This document shows, piece after piece, positions 26,311 to 34,225 of a stretch of DNA of 40,517 bases. Made by a program: the position numbers and the translations under genes. This DNA is from an uncultured Bacteroidales bacterium (GTDB lineage: Bacteria; Bacteroidota; Bacteroidia; Bacteroidales; Muribaculaceae). Below the pieces are notes generated by a model. It worked only from the letters and a program-made list of their open reading frames with translations, did no database searches and had not been told where the DNA came from. The stretch spans positions 1 to 40,517 of the forward strand of contig CAMKGM010000025.1 of the NCBI GenBank assembly GCA_946412245.1. Direction: 5' to 3'. Every line of letters starts with the position of its first letter. Within the stretch, counting starts at the first letter, position 1.

Positions 26311-27621
26311 ATGGCATCTTTTTTAGTTGAGGGAAACCACCCACTACATGGCGAAATCACACCTCAAGGAGCAAAGAACGAGGCGCTGCAAGTGATTTGC
26401 GCCACACTACTCACCACCGACGAAGTCGTCATTGACAACATACCCGATATTCTCGACGTGAACAACCTCATCCATCTGCTCTCTGACATGGGTGTCAAAG
26501 TTTCTCGTCTAAGCGAACATTGCTATAGTTTCAAGGCCGAGCATATCGATGCCCATTTTCTGCAGAGCAAGAATTTCATGGACCAGTGCAACAAGTTGCG
26601 CGGCTCAGTCATGCTCATAGCACCATTGCTCACACGGCTCGGCTCGATACTCTATGCCAACCCTGGCGGCGACAAAATCGGGCGGCGCAGACTCGACACA
26701 CACTTCCGCGGGCTTAGCAATTTAGGTGCCACTTTCACCTTCGATAGAGATTTGAAAGCCTACAGATTCCAGGCAAAAGATCGCCTCGTGGGCACCTATA
26801 TGCTCCTTGACGAGGCTTCGGTAACCGGCACAGCCAACATCATCATGGCGGCCGTCATGGCACGAGGCACCACCACCATCTACAACGCCGCCTGCGAACC
26901 CTATGTCCAGCAACTGTGCAGGTTGCTCAACAGCATGGGGGCACACATTTCGGGCATCGCATCCAACCTCCTCACCATCGAGGGAGTCGATAGCCTGCAT
27001 GGTGCACACCACGGCATTCTCCCCGACATGATCGAGGTGGGCAGTTTCATTGGCATGGCAGCCATGACCGGTAGCGAACTCACTATCAAAAATGTGTCGT
27101 GGAACAATCTCGGTATTATTCCCGACAGTTTCCGCCGCCTTGGTTTGCAGCTCGAAAAGCGGAACGACGACATGTTCATACCTCGTCAAGATCACTACGA
27201 AATCGAGTCGTTCATGGACGGCTCCATTCTCACTCTTGCCGATGCCATCTGGCCTGGACTCACACCCGACCTCCTCAGCGTCTTGCTCGTTGTTGCCACT
27301 CAGGCCAAGGGCAGCATTCTCATTCACCAGAAGATGTTCGAGAGTCGACTCTTCTTTGTCGACAAACTCATTGATATGGGAGCTCAAATCATCCTTTGCG
27401 ACCCACACCGGGCTGTCGTCATCGGTCATGACCACCGCATCCACTTGCGTGCCAATAACATGGTGTCGCCCGACATTCGTGCAGGCATCGCCATGCTCAT
27501 TGCCGCCATGAGTGCCGATGGCGTAAGCCGCATTGGGCATGTTGAGCAGATTGACCGCGGTTACTCCTCGATCGATAGCCGACTCAATGCCATTGGGGCA
27601 AAAATCACGCGCATACAGTAA
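26311..27621 (+). CDS. murA: UDP-N-acetylglucosamine 1-carboxyvinyltransferase MurA, Asp-type active site
   Basis: MurA transfers enolpyruvate from phosphoenolpyruvate to UDP-GlcNAc, the first committed step of peptidoglycan synthesis. The 436-residue protein has the usual length and two-domain inverted alpha/beta barrel. GAKNEALQVICATLLT, LRGSVMLIAPLLTRLG and DRGYSSIDSRL are recognisable. In the catalytic loop PGGDKIGRRRLDTH the residue aligned with E. coli Cys115 is Asp121 (codon GAC at 26671-26673). Fosfomycin alkylates that Cys; enzymes with Asp there, known from mycobacteria and chlamydiae, remain active and are insensitive. It shares the murB promoter. Confidence 0.95.
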   Translation: MASFLVEGNHPLHGEITPQGAKNEALQVICATLLTTDEVVIDNIPDILDVNNLIHLLSDMGVKVSRLSEHCYSFKAEHIDAHFLQSKNFMDQCNKLRGSVMLIAPLLTRLGSILYANPGGDKIGRRRLDTHFRGLSNLGATFTFDRDLKAYRFQAKDRLVGTYMLLDEASVTGTANIIMAAVMARGTTTIYNAACEPYVQQLCRLLNSMGAHISGIASNLLTIEGVDSLHGAHHGILPDMIEVGSFIGMAAMTGSELTIKNVSWNNLGIIPDSFRRLGLQLEKRNDDMFIPRQDHYEIESFMDGSILTLADAIWPGLTPDLLSVLLVVATQAKGSILIHQKMFESRLFFVDKLIDMGAQIILCDPHRAVVIGHDHRIHLRANNMVSPDIRAGIAMLIAAMSADGVSRIGHVEQIDRGYSSIDSRLNAIGAKITRIQ

Positions 27622-27709
27622 TGCACCATTACAGAACACAACATCTAAAAAACCACAGCTCAAGTCCAATCTTTTTTATAAAATAAGGTGGTATTATCCC
27701 AAAAAGTAG

Positions 27710-27717
27710 TAACTTTG
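27710..27717 (+). promoter_or_regulatory. Promoter -7 element for nfnA-nfnB
   Basis: TAACTTTG matches TAnnTTTG, 50 bases before the nfnA ATG. The -33 element is not clear. Confidence 0.5.
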
Positions 27718-27767
27718 CACCCGGTTTAACTAAACGACACTTAATTAACTAATTCACTCATATTAAC

Positions 27768-28550
27768 ATGAACAAAATCGTTTCGAAAGAACAATTTTCT
27801 GAGAAAGTCACGAAACTGGTGGTTGAAGCGCCCCTCATCGCTAAGGCTCGGCGTGCTGGCCACTTTGTGATTGTCCGTTGTGGTGACAAGGGCGAACGCA
27901 TTCCCCTCACCATTGCCGATAGCGATCCCGTTGCCGGCACTATAACCTTAGTAATTCAAGCCGTAGGCGACTCTACCAAGAAGATTTGCGCCCTCAACCC
28001 CGGCGATGCACTCAACGATGTGGTAGGTCCTCTGGGACAAGCAACTCACATTGAGAACTACGGCACCGTGCTGTGCTGTGGCGGTGGTGTGGGCGTTGCC
28101 CCTCTGCTCCCCATCATCCGTGCCATGAAAGCTGCCGGCAACCGCGTGGTGAGCGTGTTGGCCGGTCGCAGCAAGGATCTCATCATCCTTGAAGATGAAG
28201 TACGCGCCTCAAGCGACGACGTCATCATCATGACCGACGATGGCAGCTACGGCAAGCAAGGCCTTGTTACCGCAGGTGTCGAGGAAGTCATCAAGCGCGA
28301 AAAGGTGGACTACTGCGTTACCATCGGTCCCGCCATCATGATGAAGTTTGTTGCCAAACTCACTAAAGAATACAACGTGCCCACCGAGGCTTCGCTCAAC
28401 GCCATCATGGTCGACGGCACCGGTATGTGTGGTGCTTGCCGTGTCACCGTGGGTGGAAAGACTCGCTTCGTGTGCGTTGAGGGTCCCGAATTTGATGCTC
28501 ACCAGATCGACTTCGACGAACTCATGATGCGTCTGCGTGGTGCGCAATAA
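27768..28550 (+). CDS. nfnA: NfnA: ferredoxin-NADP reductase-like FAD/[2Fe-2S] subunit
   Basis: NfnA pairs with NfnB as the NADH-dependent reduced ferredoxin:NADP+ oxidoreductase, a flavin-based bifurcating enzyme that links the NADH, NADPH and ferredoxin pools. The 260-residue protein has an N-terminal FAD barrel (about 1-95), an NAD(H) domain (about 100-210; CCGGGVGVAPLLPIIRAM) and a C-terminal [2Fe-2S] segment. The cluster motif is Asp216-x4-Cys221-x2-Cys224-x11-Cys236. PyrK of dihydroorotate dehydrogenase has Cys at the first position; Asp there is the unusual ligand reported for Thermotoga NfnA. The adjacent nfnB (40 bases) supports this call. Confidence 0.9.
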   Translation: MNKIVSKEQFSEKVTKLVVEAPLIAKARRAGHFVIVRCGDKGERIPLTIADSDPVAGTITLVIQAVGDSTKKICALNPGDALNDVVGPLGQATHIENYGTVLCCGGGVGVAPLLPIIRAMKAAGNRVVSVLAGRSKDLIILEDEVRASSDDVIIMTDDGSYGKQGLVTAGVEEVIKREKVDYCVTIGPAIMMKFVAKLTKEYNVPTEASLNAIMVDGTGMCGACRVTVGGKTRFVCVEGPEFDAHQIDFDELMMRLRGAQ

Positions 28551-28590
28551 CACTCTTCTAATTTATTCATCATTTAATTGAACTATCGAA

Positions 28591-30060
28591 ATGGAAAACA
28601 ACGATATCAATGCTGCTCGCAATGAGCAGTGGCGCGTGGAACTGCGCAATAGCAAGACTCCTAAGGAGCGCACTACGATTGAGCGCGTTGAGATGCCTCA
28701 ACTCGATCCCGCCTATCGCATTACTTGCAACGAAGAGGTGAACCAGGGCATCAGCGCCGAACAGGCCATGCGTGAGGCCACCCGATGCCTCGACTGTGCC
28801 AACCCGCAGTGTGTCACCGGCTGCCCCGTCAACATCAACATTCCTAAATTCATCAAGAATATTGAGCGTGGCAACTTTGCCGAGGCTGCCGCTACCCTCA
28901 AGGAAACCAGTTCGCTGCCCGCCGTCTGCGGTCGCGTATGCCCGCAGGAGAAGCAGTGCGAGAGCAAGTGCATCCACCTCAAGATGAAGCACCCCGCAGT
29001 GGCCATCGGTTACCTCGAGCGCTTTGCCGCCGACTGGCAGCGCAACAATGCCGACAGCATGCCGGCTCCTCAAGTGGCTCCCAAGAACGGCATCAAGGTG
29101 GCCGTCATCGGCAGTGGTCCTTCAGGGCTCTCTTTTGCCGGCGATATGATCAAGCGCGGCTACGATGTTACCGTTTTTGAAGCGCTCCACGAGATTGGCG
29201 GCGTGCTCAAGTATGGTATCCCCGAATTCCGTCTGCCCAACGCCATCGTCGACTTCGAGATTGACGGTCTGCGCAAGATGGGCGTTGAATTTGTAAAAGA
29301 CTGCCTCGTGGGCAAGACCATTACCTACGATGACCTCCACGAAATGGGCTTCAAGGGCGTCTTCGTCGGCTCTGGCGCAGGTTTCCCCCGCTTCATGGAC
29401 ATTCCCGGTGAGAACCTTAACGGCGTGATGTCGAGTAACGAATACCTCACCCGCATCAATCTCATGGGCGCCGGCCGTGGTGGCGACACCCCCGTACTCA
29501 ACGGCAAGACCATTGCTGTGGTTGGTGGCGGTAACACCGCTATGGACTCGACCCGCACTGCCAAGCGCATGGGTGCCGAACGCGTCATCCTCGTCTACCG
29601 CCGTAGCGAGGAAGAGATGCCCGCACGCCTCGAAGAGGTGGGCCATGCCAAGGAAGAAGGCATTGAGTTCATGACCCTCCACAACCCCATCGAGTATATC
29701 GGTGACGACAAGGGCCGCGTCAAGGCTATGCGCGTGCAGCGCATGGAACTCGGCGAACCCGACGCTTCAGGCCGCCGTAAACCTGTGCCCGTCGAGGGTG
29801 CTATCGAGGAGATTCCCGTTGACCTCGTTATCGTAGCAGTGGGCGTATCGCCCAACCAGCTCGTACCCCGCTCTATCCAGGGCCTTGAGGTAAGCAAGCG
29901 CAACACCATCGTCGTCAACGAGGAGACCATGCAGTCGAATGTGACCGACCTCTACGCCGGTGGCGACATCGTGCGTGGTGGTGCAACAGTGATTCTCGCC
30001 ATGGGCGACGGACGCCGCGCAGCCCTCAACATGCACGAAATGCTCCAGGCCAACAACTGA
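28591..30060 (+). CDS. nfnB: NfnB / GltD-like NADPH-binding flavoprotein
   Basis: This 489-residue protein is often annotated as NADPH-dependent glutamate synthase small chain. The N-terminal domain carries two sets of Cys for [4Fe-4S] clusters (Cys66, 69, 74, 78 and Cys113, 117, 123, 127). The rest is a two-nucleotide-binding flavoprotein: GSGPSGLSFAGDMIKRGYDV for FAD, GGVLKYGIPEFRLP, and GGGNTAMDSTRTAKRMGAER for NADPH. No glutamate synthase large subunit lies nearby, while nfnA is directly upstream, so a role in NfnAB is more likely. A strong terminator follows at 30145-30181. Confidence 0.9.
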   Translation: MENNDINAARNEQWRVELRNSKTPKERTTIERVEMPQLDPAYRITCNEEVNQGISAEQAMREATRCLDCANPQCVTGCPVNINIPKFIKNIERGNFAEAAATLKETSSLPAVCGRVCPQEKQCESKCIHLKMKHPAVAIGYLERFAADWQRNNADSMPAPQVAPKNGIKVAVIGSGPSGLSFAGDMIKRGYDVTVFEALHEIGGVLKYGIPEFRLPNAIVDFEIDGLRKMGVEFVKDCLVGKTITYDDLHEMGFKGVFVGSGAGFPRFMDIPGENLNGVMSSNEYLTRINLMGAGRGGDTPVLNGKTIAVVGGGNTAMDSTRTAKRMGAERVILVYRRSEEEMPARLEEVGHAKEEGIEFMTLHNPIEYIGDDKGRVKAMRVQRMELGEPDASGRRKPVPVEGAIEEIPVDLVIVAVGVSPNQLVPRSIQGLEVSKRNTIVVNEETMQSNVTDLYAGGDIVRGGATVILAMGDGRRAALNMHEMLQANN

Positions 30061-30077
30061 TTGAAACGGCCACAACT

Positions 30078-30131
30078 ATATAGTTAGTTGTAATACCAAA
30101 TTTTTAGAAAGTTGTAATACCATAACTATAT
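30078..30131. repeat. 12-base direct repeat nested in a 9-base inverted repeat
   Basis: GTTGTAATACCA occurs at 30087-30098 and again at 30111-30122, exactly 24 bases apart. The flanks ATATAGTTA (30078-30086) and TAACTATAT (30123-30131) are perfect inverted copies that touch the direct repeats. It lies between the nfnB stop and its terminator, so it would be in the nfnB 3' untranslated RNA. Confidence 0.75.
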
Positions 30132-30144
30132 TCTTCGAATGACG

Positions 30145-30181
30145 AGGGTGTGACACAATCTGCCACACCCTTGTTCTTTTT
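30145..30181 (+). terminator. Rho-independent terminator of nfnA-nfnB
   Basis: AGGGTGTG (30145-30152) pairs perfectly with CACACCCT (30164-30171). The tail TTGTTCTTTTT follows. It lies 85 bases past the nfnB stop. Confidence 0.8.
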
Positions 30182-30291
30182 CTCGTGGTGTCAAAGAGCG
30201 AAGGTTGTGACAAAGATAGATGAACGAGGGAGGTTGAGCGAGGGCAATAACACACAGTAATTAAGCAACGGCTTAATCCGGTGAACATGAA

Positions 30292-30396
30292 AACTGACAA
30301 CTATCAACCGAAAACTGACAACTATCAACTGAAAACTGATAACTGAAAACTGATAACTGATAACTGACATCTGACAACTGTCAACTGACAACTATC
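30292..30396. repeat. Heptamer tandem repeat, 15 units of AACTGAN-like sequence
   Basis: Fifteen 7-base units follow one another without a break. Most read AACTGAC, AACTGAT or AACTGAA; variants include AACTATC, AACCGAA, ATCTGAC and AACTGTC. The last unit (30390-30396) contains the lptF stop codon (CTA at 30392-30394 on the plus strand). A 4-unit relative is at 82-109. A minus-strand open frame through it is only a product of the repeat. Confidence 0.9.
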
Positions 30397-31705
30397 TCGA
30401 TGCCTTGCGATAGAGGAAGATGGCGATAATGAGGTAAAGGATATTCGGTATCCACATGGCCACACGCGGTGATGTATAGCCGCTAACAGCAAACGTCTGG
30501 GTCACCGTCATAAACAGAATATACGAAAAACTAAGCAGCAGACCGATACCTATGTTCACTCCCATGCCGCCTCGCACCTTGCGTGATGATAGCGACAAGC
30601 CAATAATGGTGAGGATAAATGCTGCGGCAGTCATGGCAAATCGTTTTTCATACTCAATTTCAAACTGCTGAATATTGGCCACGCCGCGCCGTTTCTGGTC
30701 CTGTATATAGTGTCGCAACTCAGGCGAAGTGAGCATCTCCTGGTCGTTCTTGGCAATCAGGAAGTCGCGCGGTGTGAAATCAAGCAGGGTATCCATGCTT
30801 GTGCCCTTACTCAGCGTCTCCTTCACCCCGTCAAAGCGTCTAATCTCGTAGTTGACCAATTTCCAGCGACCCAATGTGTCATAGTTGGCATCGGCCGCTG
30901 TGATACGCGACTTCAGGTCGTTCCCCTTGAACTCGTCGATTGAGATGCGTGAACCGTGCTTGGTGATATTGTCATAACGCGCCATGTAGACCATGACTCC
31001 GGGCTTGATTTGCAGCTGGATGTTGTCGCCATAGTCCACGCGCTTGTTCTTGACCCACTGATTGGTGTATTCAATGCGCTTCACATTGGCCGGAGGAATG
31101 ATATACAAGGCAAGGATGAGCGTGATTAGCGCTATAATTGTTGCCGAGACCAAATAAGGCACGGTCAACCGCTTGAAGCTGATGCCGCTTGACAGAATGG
31201 CTATAATCTCACTGTGGTCGGCCATCTTCGACGTGAAGTAAATTACCGTGATGAATACAAACAGCGGCGCAAACTGGTTCATGAAGTAAGGCAGGAAGTT
31301 CAAGAAATACTTAAAAACCGTCTCCTTGAGCGGCGCTGCCAGCATAGCATCAAGTTTCTCGTTGATATCGAACATGATAATGATGGCCAGCAGCAGCAAG
31401 ATAATGAAGAAAAATGTGCCCAGAAACTTCTTCATGATGTAGGCATCAAAACGCTTAATCCAGGGCTTGCGCATTTTTTTCTTTTGCTCCGGTTCTTCGG
31501 GTACAGGAGTGGGTTGAGGTTCTTCGGGAGGTGTTACCTGCTCGGCCTGCTCTTGCATGATGGCTGACTCTTCTTGCGGCACTTGAATCTGCATGAAATC
31601 ATATTGAGCGGGCGATGCTTGCGCGCCGTCGTCAGTTGATGTCCAGTGCTCAGATTTCTGCACAATGGAATCAGAACCTTTTTTGAACCTTCTTATAAAT
31701 GCCAT
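30392..31705 (-). CDS. LptF/LptG-family lipopolysaccharide export permease
   Basis: LptF/LptG permeases form the inner-membrane part of the LptB2FG transporter that extracts lipopolysaccharide. The protein (437 residues from 31705) has four main helices, two before and two after a periplasmic beta-jellyroll domain (about 190-340). KRFDAYIMKKFLGTFFFI, at the start of the first helix, is typical of the family. An extra N-terminal stretch of about 77 residues is cytoplasmic, acidic and proline-rich. A start at Met78 (31474) would give a usual 360-residue protein. The longer start is kept because it lies 17 bases after the tgt stop and reads as protein throughout. F and G cannot be told apart here. 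Confidence 0.88.
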   Translation of the reverse strand: MAFIRRFKKGSDSIVQKSEHWTSTDDGAQASPAQYDFMQIQVPQEESAIMQEQAEQVTPPEEPQPTPVPEEPEQKKKMRKPWIKRFDAYIMKKFLGTFFFIILLLLAIIIMFDINEKLDAMLAAPLKETVFKYFLNFLPYFMNQFAPLFVFITVIYFTSKMADHSEIIAILSSGISFKRLTVPYLVSATIIALITLILALYIIPPANVKRIEYTNQWVKNKRVDYGDNIQLQIKPGVMVYMARYDNITKHGSRISIDEFKGNDLKSRITAADANYDTLGRWKLVNYEIRRFDGVKETLSKGTSMDTLLDFTPRDFLIAKNDQEMLTSPELRHYIQDQKRRGVANIQQFEIEYEKRFAMTAAAFILTIIGLSLSSRKVRGGMGVNIGIGLLLSFSYILFMTVTQTFAVSGYTSPRVAMWIPNILYLIIAIFLYRKASR

Positions 31706-31722
31706 TAAATGCGTTGTTGTTT

Positions 31723-32853
31723 TTAAAGTCGCCTTGTCAGGTTGTCAACCATCATGGTTTTCCAGCTCTTGAAATCTCCGTCAATGATGTGCCGGCGCGC
31801 CTCGCCTACAAGCCACAGATAGAAAGCCAGGTTATGAATACTGGCGATTTGCATCGCCAGAATCTCCTGGGCAATAAACAGATGGCGAAGATAAGCCTTG
31901 CTATAGAGTTGATCGACCATTGCGGGGCCATCTTCCTGTAGCGGGCTGAAGTCATCGGCCCACTTCTTGTTGCGCATGTTCATGATGCCGTGCTTGGTGA
32001 AGAGCATTCCGTTGCGTCCGTTGCGGGTGGGCATCACACAGTCCATCATGTCCACTCCACGGTCAATCGCCTCCAATATGTTAGCAGGCGTACCCACCCC
32101 CATGAGGTAGCGCGGACGGTCATCAGGGAGTACCTCGTTCACCACTTCAATCATGTCGTACATCACTTCAGTAGGTTCACCCACCGCCAGACCGCCAATT
32201 GCATTGCCATCGGCCCCCAAATCGGCTACGTGCTTGGCTGCATCGCGACGCAGGTCCTCATAAGTGCATCCCTGGACTATGGGGAAGAATGCTTGGTAGT
32301 GTCCGTAGCGAGGTTCGGTTTCCTTGTAGTGCTTCCAGCCACGCTCCAACCAGTGCTGCGTGAGGCGCAACGACTTCTCAGAGTAGTGGTAGTCGCTCGT
32401 ACCGGGAGGGCACTCGTCAAGAGCCATCATGATATCGCTGCCAATGCTACGCTGAATATCTACCACCTTTTCAGGTGTGAACAAATGTTTGGAGCCGTCA
32501 ATGTGGCTACGAAAAGTTACGCCTTCAGGCTTGAGCTTGCGATTCTCGGCAAGAGAGAACACCTGAAATCCACCGCTATCGGTTAAAATGGGGCGATCCC
32601 AGCCGTTAAATTTGTGCAGGCCGCCGGCACGCTCAATGATGTCCATGCCCGGACGCAAGTACAGATGATAGGTATTCCCCAGAATAATCTGTGCCTTCAC
32701 TTGTTCTTTCATCTCATGCATGTGAACGGCCTTGATGGCACCCACTGTGCCCACCGGCATGAAAATCGGGGTCATAATCTTTCCATGATCCGTTTCTATC
32801 ACACCGGCACGAGCCTTGCTATCGGCAGCCCTTCCTGATATCGTAAATTTCAT
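31723..32853 (-). CDS. tgt: tRNA-guanine transglycosylase Tgt lacking the zinc cysteines
   Basis: Bacterial Tgt exchanges guanine 34 of GUN-anticodon tRNAs for preQ1 or queuine. The protein has 376 residues from the Met at 32853 (MKFTISG); Mets at 32862 and 32874 are alternatives. PVGTVGAIKAV, GNTYHLYLRPG, the catalytic TDSGGFQVFSL and GVDMMDCVMPTRNGRNG are all present. The zinc site is altered: where the family has Cys-x-Cys-x2-Cys before YSRAYLRHL, this protein reads Gly-Pro-Ala-Met-Val-Asp (codons at 31929-31912). All three Cys are absent while the later His of RHLF remains. It lies between rimO and lptF and is probably read from the ftsY promoter. Confidence 0.94.
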   Translation of the reverse strand: MKFTISGRAADSKARAGVIETDHGKIMTPIFMPVGTVGAIKAVHMHEMKEQVKAQIILGNTYHLYLRPGMDIIERAGGLHKFNGWDRPILTDSGGFQVFSLAENRKLKPEGVTFRSHIDGSKHLFTPEKVVDIQRSIGSDIMMALDECPPGTSDYHYSEKSLRLTQHWLERGWKHYKETEPRYGHYQAFFPIVQGCTYEDLRRDAAKHVADLGADGNAIGGLAVGEPTEVMYDMIEVVNEVLPDDRPRYLMGVGTPANILEAIDRGVDMMDCVMPTRNGRNGMLFTKHGIMNMRNKKWADDFSPLQEDGPAMVDQLYSKAYLRHLFIAQEILAMQIASIHNLAFYLWLVGEARRHIIDGDFKSWKTMMVDNLTRRL

Positions 32854-32913
32854 AGTCTTCATTCTTAAAAGCAATTTTAGCGCAAGTTGAGTAAAAAAAC
32901 AAGAAGGCCAATG

Positions 32914-34209
32914 CTAAACGACCGAGCCGTAAAGCTCAAACGGCATCGCCTCACGTATCGCCACATCGTGGAAAGTACCTATTTCGAGAGGTTTATCCTT
33001 CGTTATGAGCACTTCAGGATCCACCTCAGGTGAATCCCACTGGGTGCGACCAATGTAATAATCAGCTTCCTCGCTATCGATGATGACGCGAAGCGTTTTC
33101 CCCACCTTCTGTTGCTGGATATCCATGGAAACCTCCTCTTGAAGCTCCATGAGCTGCTGCAATCGCAACTGCTTGATATTGTCGGGGATTACATCGGACA
33201 GATGTTGTGCCGCATAGGTACCCTCTTCCTGACTATAGGCAAACGCTCCCATGCGTTCAAAGCGCGCCTCGCGCACAAAGTCAAGCAGTTCTTGAAACTC
33301 CTTGTCGCCCTCGCCCGGGAAACCCACCATGAGCGTGGTGCGCAGGTGTATGCCAGGCACTTCGCTTCGAATGCGATCAATCAATTCAAGCGTGTGAGCC
33401 TTGTCAATGTGCCGCCTCATGTTTGCAAGCACCTTATCGCTAATGTGCTGTAGTGCTATATCGAGGTAATTGCACACATTGGGCCTACCGGCCATGATAG
33501 GCAATATATCGTAAGGAAACTCTGTGGGATAAGCATAGTGCAAGCGAATCCACTCAACCCCGGACACCTGAGCCATCCGGTCAATGAGTTCAGGCAGGGC
33601 CAGGCGACCATAGAGGTCCTTGCCATAAGATGAGAGGTCTTGCGCAATGACATTAAACTCTTTCACTCCCTGACCGGCAAGATGTTCCACTTCTTTGAGC
33701 AACGTGTCAATGGGTACCGATTTGTGTCTGCCCGTGATGAGTGGAATGGCGCAAAAGGCGCAAAAACGGTTGCAACCCTCTGAAATCTTAAGGTAGGTGT
33801 AGTGCGCAGGTGTAGTAAGACAACGCTCGTGTGCAAGCTGGGTGTTGTAGCTCTTACCCAAATCGGCAAGCAACTGTTTCCAGTTAAACTTGCCATAAAA
33901 ACGGTCCACCTCAGGCAGTTCATCCATCAACTGCGCCATGAACCGCTCAGCAAGGCATCCCATGACATAGAGCCGACGAATCTTGCCTTGCTGCTTGGCT
34001 TTGCCCAACTGGAGTATGGTGTTGATTGACTCCTCTTGTGCGTCACGAATGAAGCCACAGGTGTTCACAATAACGATTTCTCCATCAACCACACTTGGAT
34101 TGTGCGTGATGCTGTAGCCACTGGCCTGAAACTGTCGTATGAGATGTTCGGAATCAACAAGATTCTTGGAGCATCCGAGCGTAATAATATTTACCTTGTT
34201 GCGCTTCAT
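32914..34209 (-). CDS. rimO: Ribosomal protein S12 methylthiotransferase RimO
   Basis: RimO adds a methylthio group to an Asp of ribosomal protein uS12 using two [4Fe-4S] clusters and S-adenosylmethionine. The start at 34209 (MKRNKVNIITLGCSKN) gives 431 residues and leaves 16 bases after ftsY; the longer frame from 34251 would overlap ftsY. The UPF0004 domain has Cys13, Cys51 and Cys85. The radical SAM motif is Cys146-x3-Cys150-x2-Cys153 (SEGCNRFCAFCAIP), and a TRAM domain ends the protein (about 365-430). TLGCSKNLVDSE is diagnostic of RimO rather than MiaB. Confidence 0.95.
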   Translation of the reverse strand: MKRNKVNIITLGCSKNLVDSEHLIRQFQASGYSITHNPSVVDGEIVIVNTCGFIRDAQEESINTILQLGKAKQQGKIRRLYVMGCLAERFMAQLMDELPEVDRFYGKFNWKQLLADLGKSYNTQLAHERCLTTPAHYTYLKISEGCNRFCAFCAIPLITGRHKSVPIDTLLKEVEHLAGQGVKEFNVIAQDLSSYGKDLYGRLALPELIDRMAQVSGVEWIRLHYAYPTEFPYDILPIMAGRPNVCNYLDIALQHISDKVLANMRRHIDKAHTLELIDRIRSEVPGIHLRTTLMVGFPGEGDKEFQELLDFVREARFERMGAFAYSQEEGTYAAQHLSDVIPDNIKQLRLQQLMELQEEVSMDIQQQKVGKTLRVIIDSEEADYYIGRTQWDSPEVDPEVLITKDKPLEIGTFHDVAIREAMPFELYGSVV

Positions 34210-34225
34210 GGTGAGCGTATGGGGC

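Noticed and set aside
26722-27669. 315-codon minus-strand open frame across murA
   Set aside because: It is antisense to conserved MurA motifs and has no recognisable domain.
28591-30060. Glutamate synthase small subunit as primary call
   Set aside because: There is no large subunit nearby, and the adjacent subunit carries the Asp-type NfnA cluster motif, so NfnB is preferred.
30260-30277. Hairpin ATTAAGC/GCTTAAT as terminator of lptF
   Set aside because: The stem is AT-rich and short with a 4-base loop, and no T tract follows on the minus strand.
30191-30391. Minus-strand open frame with a repeated Ser-Val-Ile-Ser-Phe-Gln pattern
   Set aside because: It is only the translation of the heptamer array; period 7 in DNA gives a 7-residue protein period. 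It has no other protein character.
30292-30396. CRISPR array
   Set aside because: The units are 7 bases, contiguous and without spacers; no cas gene is present.
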